This document shows positions 62,775 to 64,000 of a stretch of 64,000 nt of DNA, piece after piece. Where the stretch lies: contig NZ_CABPSM010000008.1 of the NCBI RefSeq assembly GCF_902459555.1, forward strand, positions 62,001-126,000, read 5' to 3'. How positions within the stretch are numbered: the stretch's first letter is position 1; each line of letters starts with the position of its first letter. The stretch comes from Pandoraea horticolens (GTDB lineage Bacteria > Pseudomonadota > Gammaproteobacteria > Burkholderiales > Burkholderiaceae). The notes under the pieces are model-generated. The model saw only the letters and a list, made by a program, of their open reading frames with translations, ran no database searches and was not told the origin of the DNA. The translations under genes and the position numbers were made by a program.

Positions 62775-63348
62775 TCAAATTGAGTTGTTCAATGTGGTGA
62801 TTTTATCGTTCCACGCCTCCTTTCCGTCTCCGAGGGTTCGCATCGGTGTGCGCCCGCAACACATCTTGCCTTGGTGCGTTCGCTCGGTGTTGTGATGTGC
62901 AGCCCAATCGTCTAAATCGGTCTGCAACTCCTCAATGTTCAGGTAGATGTTCCGCTGGAAGGCGACCTGATAAAACTCGTTGAGAATCGTTTTATGGAAC
63001 CGTTCGCAGATCCCGTTGGTTTGCGGGTGGTTCGCCTAGGTCTTCGTGTGCTCGATGTCGTTCACGGCCAGGTAAAGCGGGTAGTCGTGTTGCTCTGGCC
63101 TGCCGCAATATTCGATGAGAATGCCGCCACCGCCGCTTCGGTCGCTTCCTCGACCCGGTTACGCAGATTGGGCGGCGGGCATCGAGCAACGCCTCTACAC
63201 CACCAGCCTCCACGGCCGATTGATAGCGATAGAACGTATCTCGCGAGAAGCCCATTACCTTGCAGGCTCGAGAGGCGTTGCCCAACTCGGCCGCTAAGTT
63301 CAGCAAGCCAACCTTGTGTTTGATGACGTTCTGAGAAACACTAGCCAT
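62775..63348 (-). pseudogene. IS481-family transposase remnant
   Basis: The ATG at 63348 still has AAGGAG upstream and starts MASVSQNVIKHKVGLLNLAAELGNASRACKVMGFSRDTFYRYQSAVEAGGVEALLDA, the N-terminal HTH of IS481 transposases. The frame then shifts and most of the DDE core is deleted. The C-terminal part is readable in another frame: EYCGRPEQHDYPLYLAVNDIEHTKT, an in-frame TAG, then NHPQTNGICERFHKTILNEFYQVAF and RTHQGKMCCGRTPM, ending at TGA 62775. TGACGG at 62739 and its complement ending at 63420 may be the element's ends. No target duplication is obvious. Confidence 0.85.
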
Positions 63349-63567
63349 GGGGTTACTCCTTGGTGCTTGCGCGCTTTTAGACATCCTTAAAACTCTTCGC
63401 GGCTCTGGGCTTCTCCGTCAAGCATTTCGAGCATTATGGAGTAAGTTATGAAAAAATTTAACTTACGTGAATTTTGCAGAGTTGCCGAATCATTACTTGT
63501 TTTTTAAAATTATTCTCGCCTTTCATCAGCAAAAGCATAAAAATTTACAGCATGGAGGAAAGATATT

Positions 63568-64000
63568 ATGGCGACTGCCCAGATCAACGATGCGGAAATA
63601 TACTATGAAATTCATGGCAAAGGGCCAGCAATCGTTCTGATCGCAGGTTACACTTGCGATCACACATTCTGGCAAGGAATGGTGCCTAATTTGGCAAGGC
63701 ATTTCAAAGTGATAACCTTTGATAATCGAGGAATCGGCCGCACGAAAGATGCCGGTCAATCATTTTCGATCGAAGATCTGGCCGCTGATACGGCCGCGCT
63801 GATCAAGCACCTGGGGCTGCAGCAACCTGCGGTAATAGGTCAGTCCATGGGGGGAGCGATCGTGCAATCATTACTCGCTAAGTTCCCAAAGGTGGGCGAT
63901 CGGTGCGTAATATTAAATTCATCACAAAAGTTTGACACCATTGCGTTCAAAGCATTGGAAAGCCTGTTGGCGCTGAGAAAGGCCAATGTCGACTTTGATC
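63568..64000 (+). CDS. Alpha/beta hydrolase, truncated by the window end
   Basis: The ATG at 63568 has a strong GGAGGAA seven bases upstream; 144 residues are visible before the window stops. The fold is clear: HGKGPAIVLIAGYTCDHTFW (oxyanion region), VITFDNRGIGRT (the DxRGxGxS-like turn) and the nucleophile elbow GQSMGG with the Ser near residue 95. Family members hydrolyse esters or lactones; the substrate is unknown. Base composition and codon use are visibly more AT-rich than in the rest of the window (for example many AAA, GAA, ATA), and it lies next to a transposase remnant, so recent acquisition is likely. Confidence 0.88.
   Translation, partial: MATAQINDAEIYYEIHGKGPAIVLIAGYTCDHTFWQGMVPNLARHFKVITFDNRGIGRTKDAGQSFSIEDLAADTAALIKHLGLQQPAVIGQSMGGAIVQSLLAKFPKVGDRCVILNSSQKFDTIAFKALESLLALRKANVDFD

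Overview
The window is about 64 kb of GC-rich, densely coding chromosomal DNA from a Gram-negative betaproteobacterium. The order hemA-prfA-prmC-grxD-ubiX, an outlying second infA, the ettA and 3-hydroxybutyrate dehydrogenase neighbourhoods and an N4-receptor-type (NfrA/NfrB) exopolysaccharide cluster all fit Burkholderiaceae. Pandoraea is my best guess for the genus, but that is inference from gene content, not a search.

Layout. 1-3483: end of an M81 (MlrC-type) peptidase gene, then a GntR/FCD regulator divergent from an SLC13-type anion transporter around an AT-rich palindrome. 3873-6634: a lipid-linked sugar module (GT87, GtrB-like GT2, GtrA); the GtrB-like gene has lost about 70 residues of its catalytic domain. 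6809-11740: secreted penicillin-acylase-family hydrolase, DHA2 drug exporter, two GlsB/YeaQ membrane proteins. 12025-16285: housekeeping run hemA, prfA, prmC, grxD, ubiX. 16657-19297: small secreted or membrane proteins, including a 37-residue lipoprotein, and chemotaxis remnants (cheR 3' fragment plus intact cheD, no cheB). 19400-32200: patatin, 3-hydroxybutyrate dehydrogenase, ettA, ferredoxin, MazG-like, phosphoesterase, acylphosphatase, GNAT, IF-1, CBS protein, MFS transporter, small lipoproteins, YgjP-like peptidase and a zinc-ribbon protein ending in five histidines.

32413-49091 is the most striking region: a nearly uninterrupted minus-strand block wecB, bcsB-like, nfrB, nfrA, two AlgX/AlgJ-like SGNH genes, MBOAT, acyl carrier protein, adenylation ligase, AlgF-like, then an acyl-CoA dehydrogenase, with a DUF4434-type lipoprotein convergent at the end. 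It reads as a synthase-dependent, probably c-di-GMP-controlled amino-sugar exopolysaccharide pathway joined to a ligase/carrier-protein acylation module that is organised like DltA/DltC/DltB but has alginate-type periplasmic enzymes.

49717-49886: tRNA-Ala(GGC) and tRNA-Glu(UUC). 50181-54631: four plus-strand genes for exported proteins, the last a CsgG/FlgT-like lipoprotein; they may form an uncharacterised envelope or secretion system. 54838-57574: UvrD-like helicase with a DUF5710-like tail, then CreA. 57606-62646: an AcoR-like sigma-54 activator divergent from aldehyde and iron alcohol dehydrogenases, with three TGTC-N9/10-GACA sites and a -24/-12 promoter. 62775-64000: a decayed IS481-family transposase marks the edge of more AT-rich, probably acquired DNA with a truncated alpha/beta hydrolase.

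Start codons were chosen from visible ribosome-binding sites and family lengths. Function calls rest on motif recognition only.
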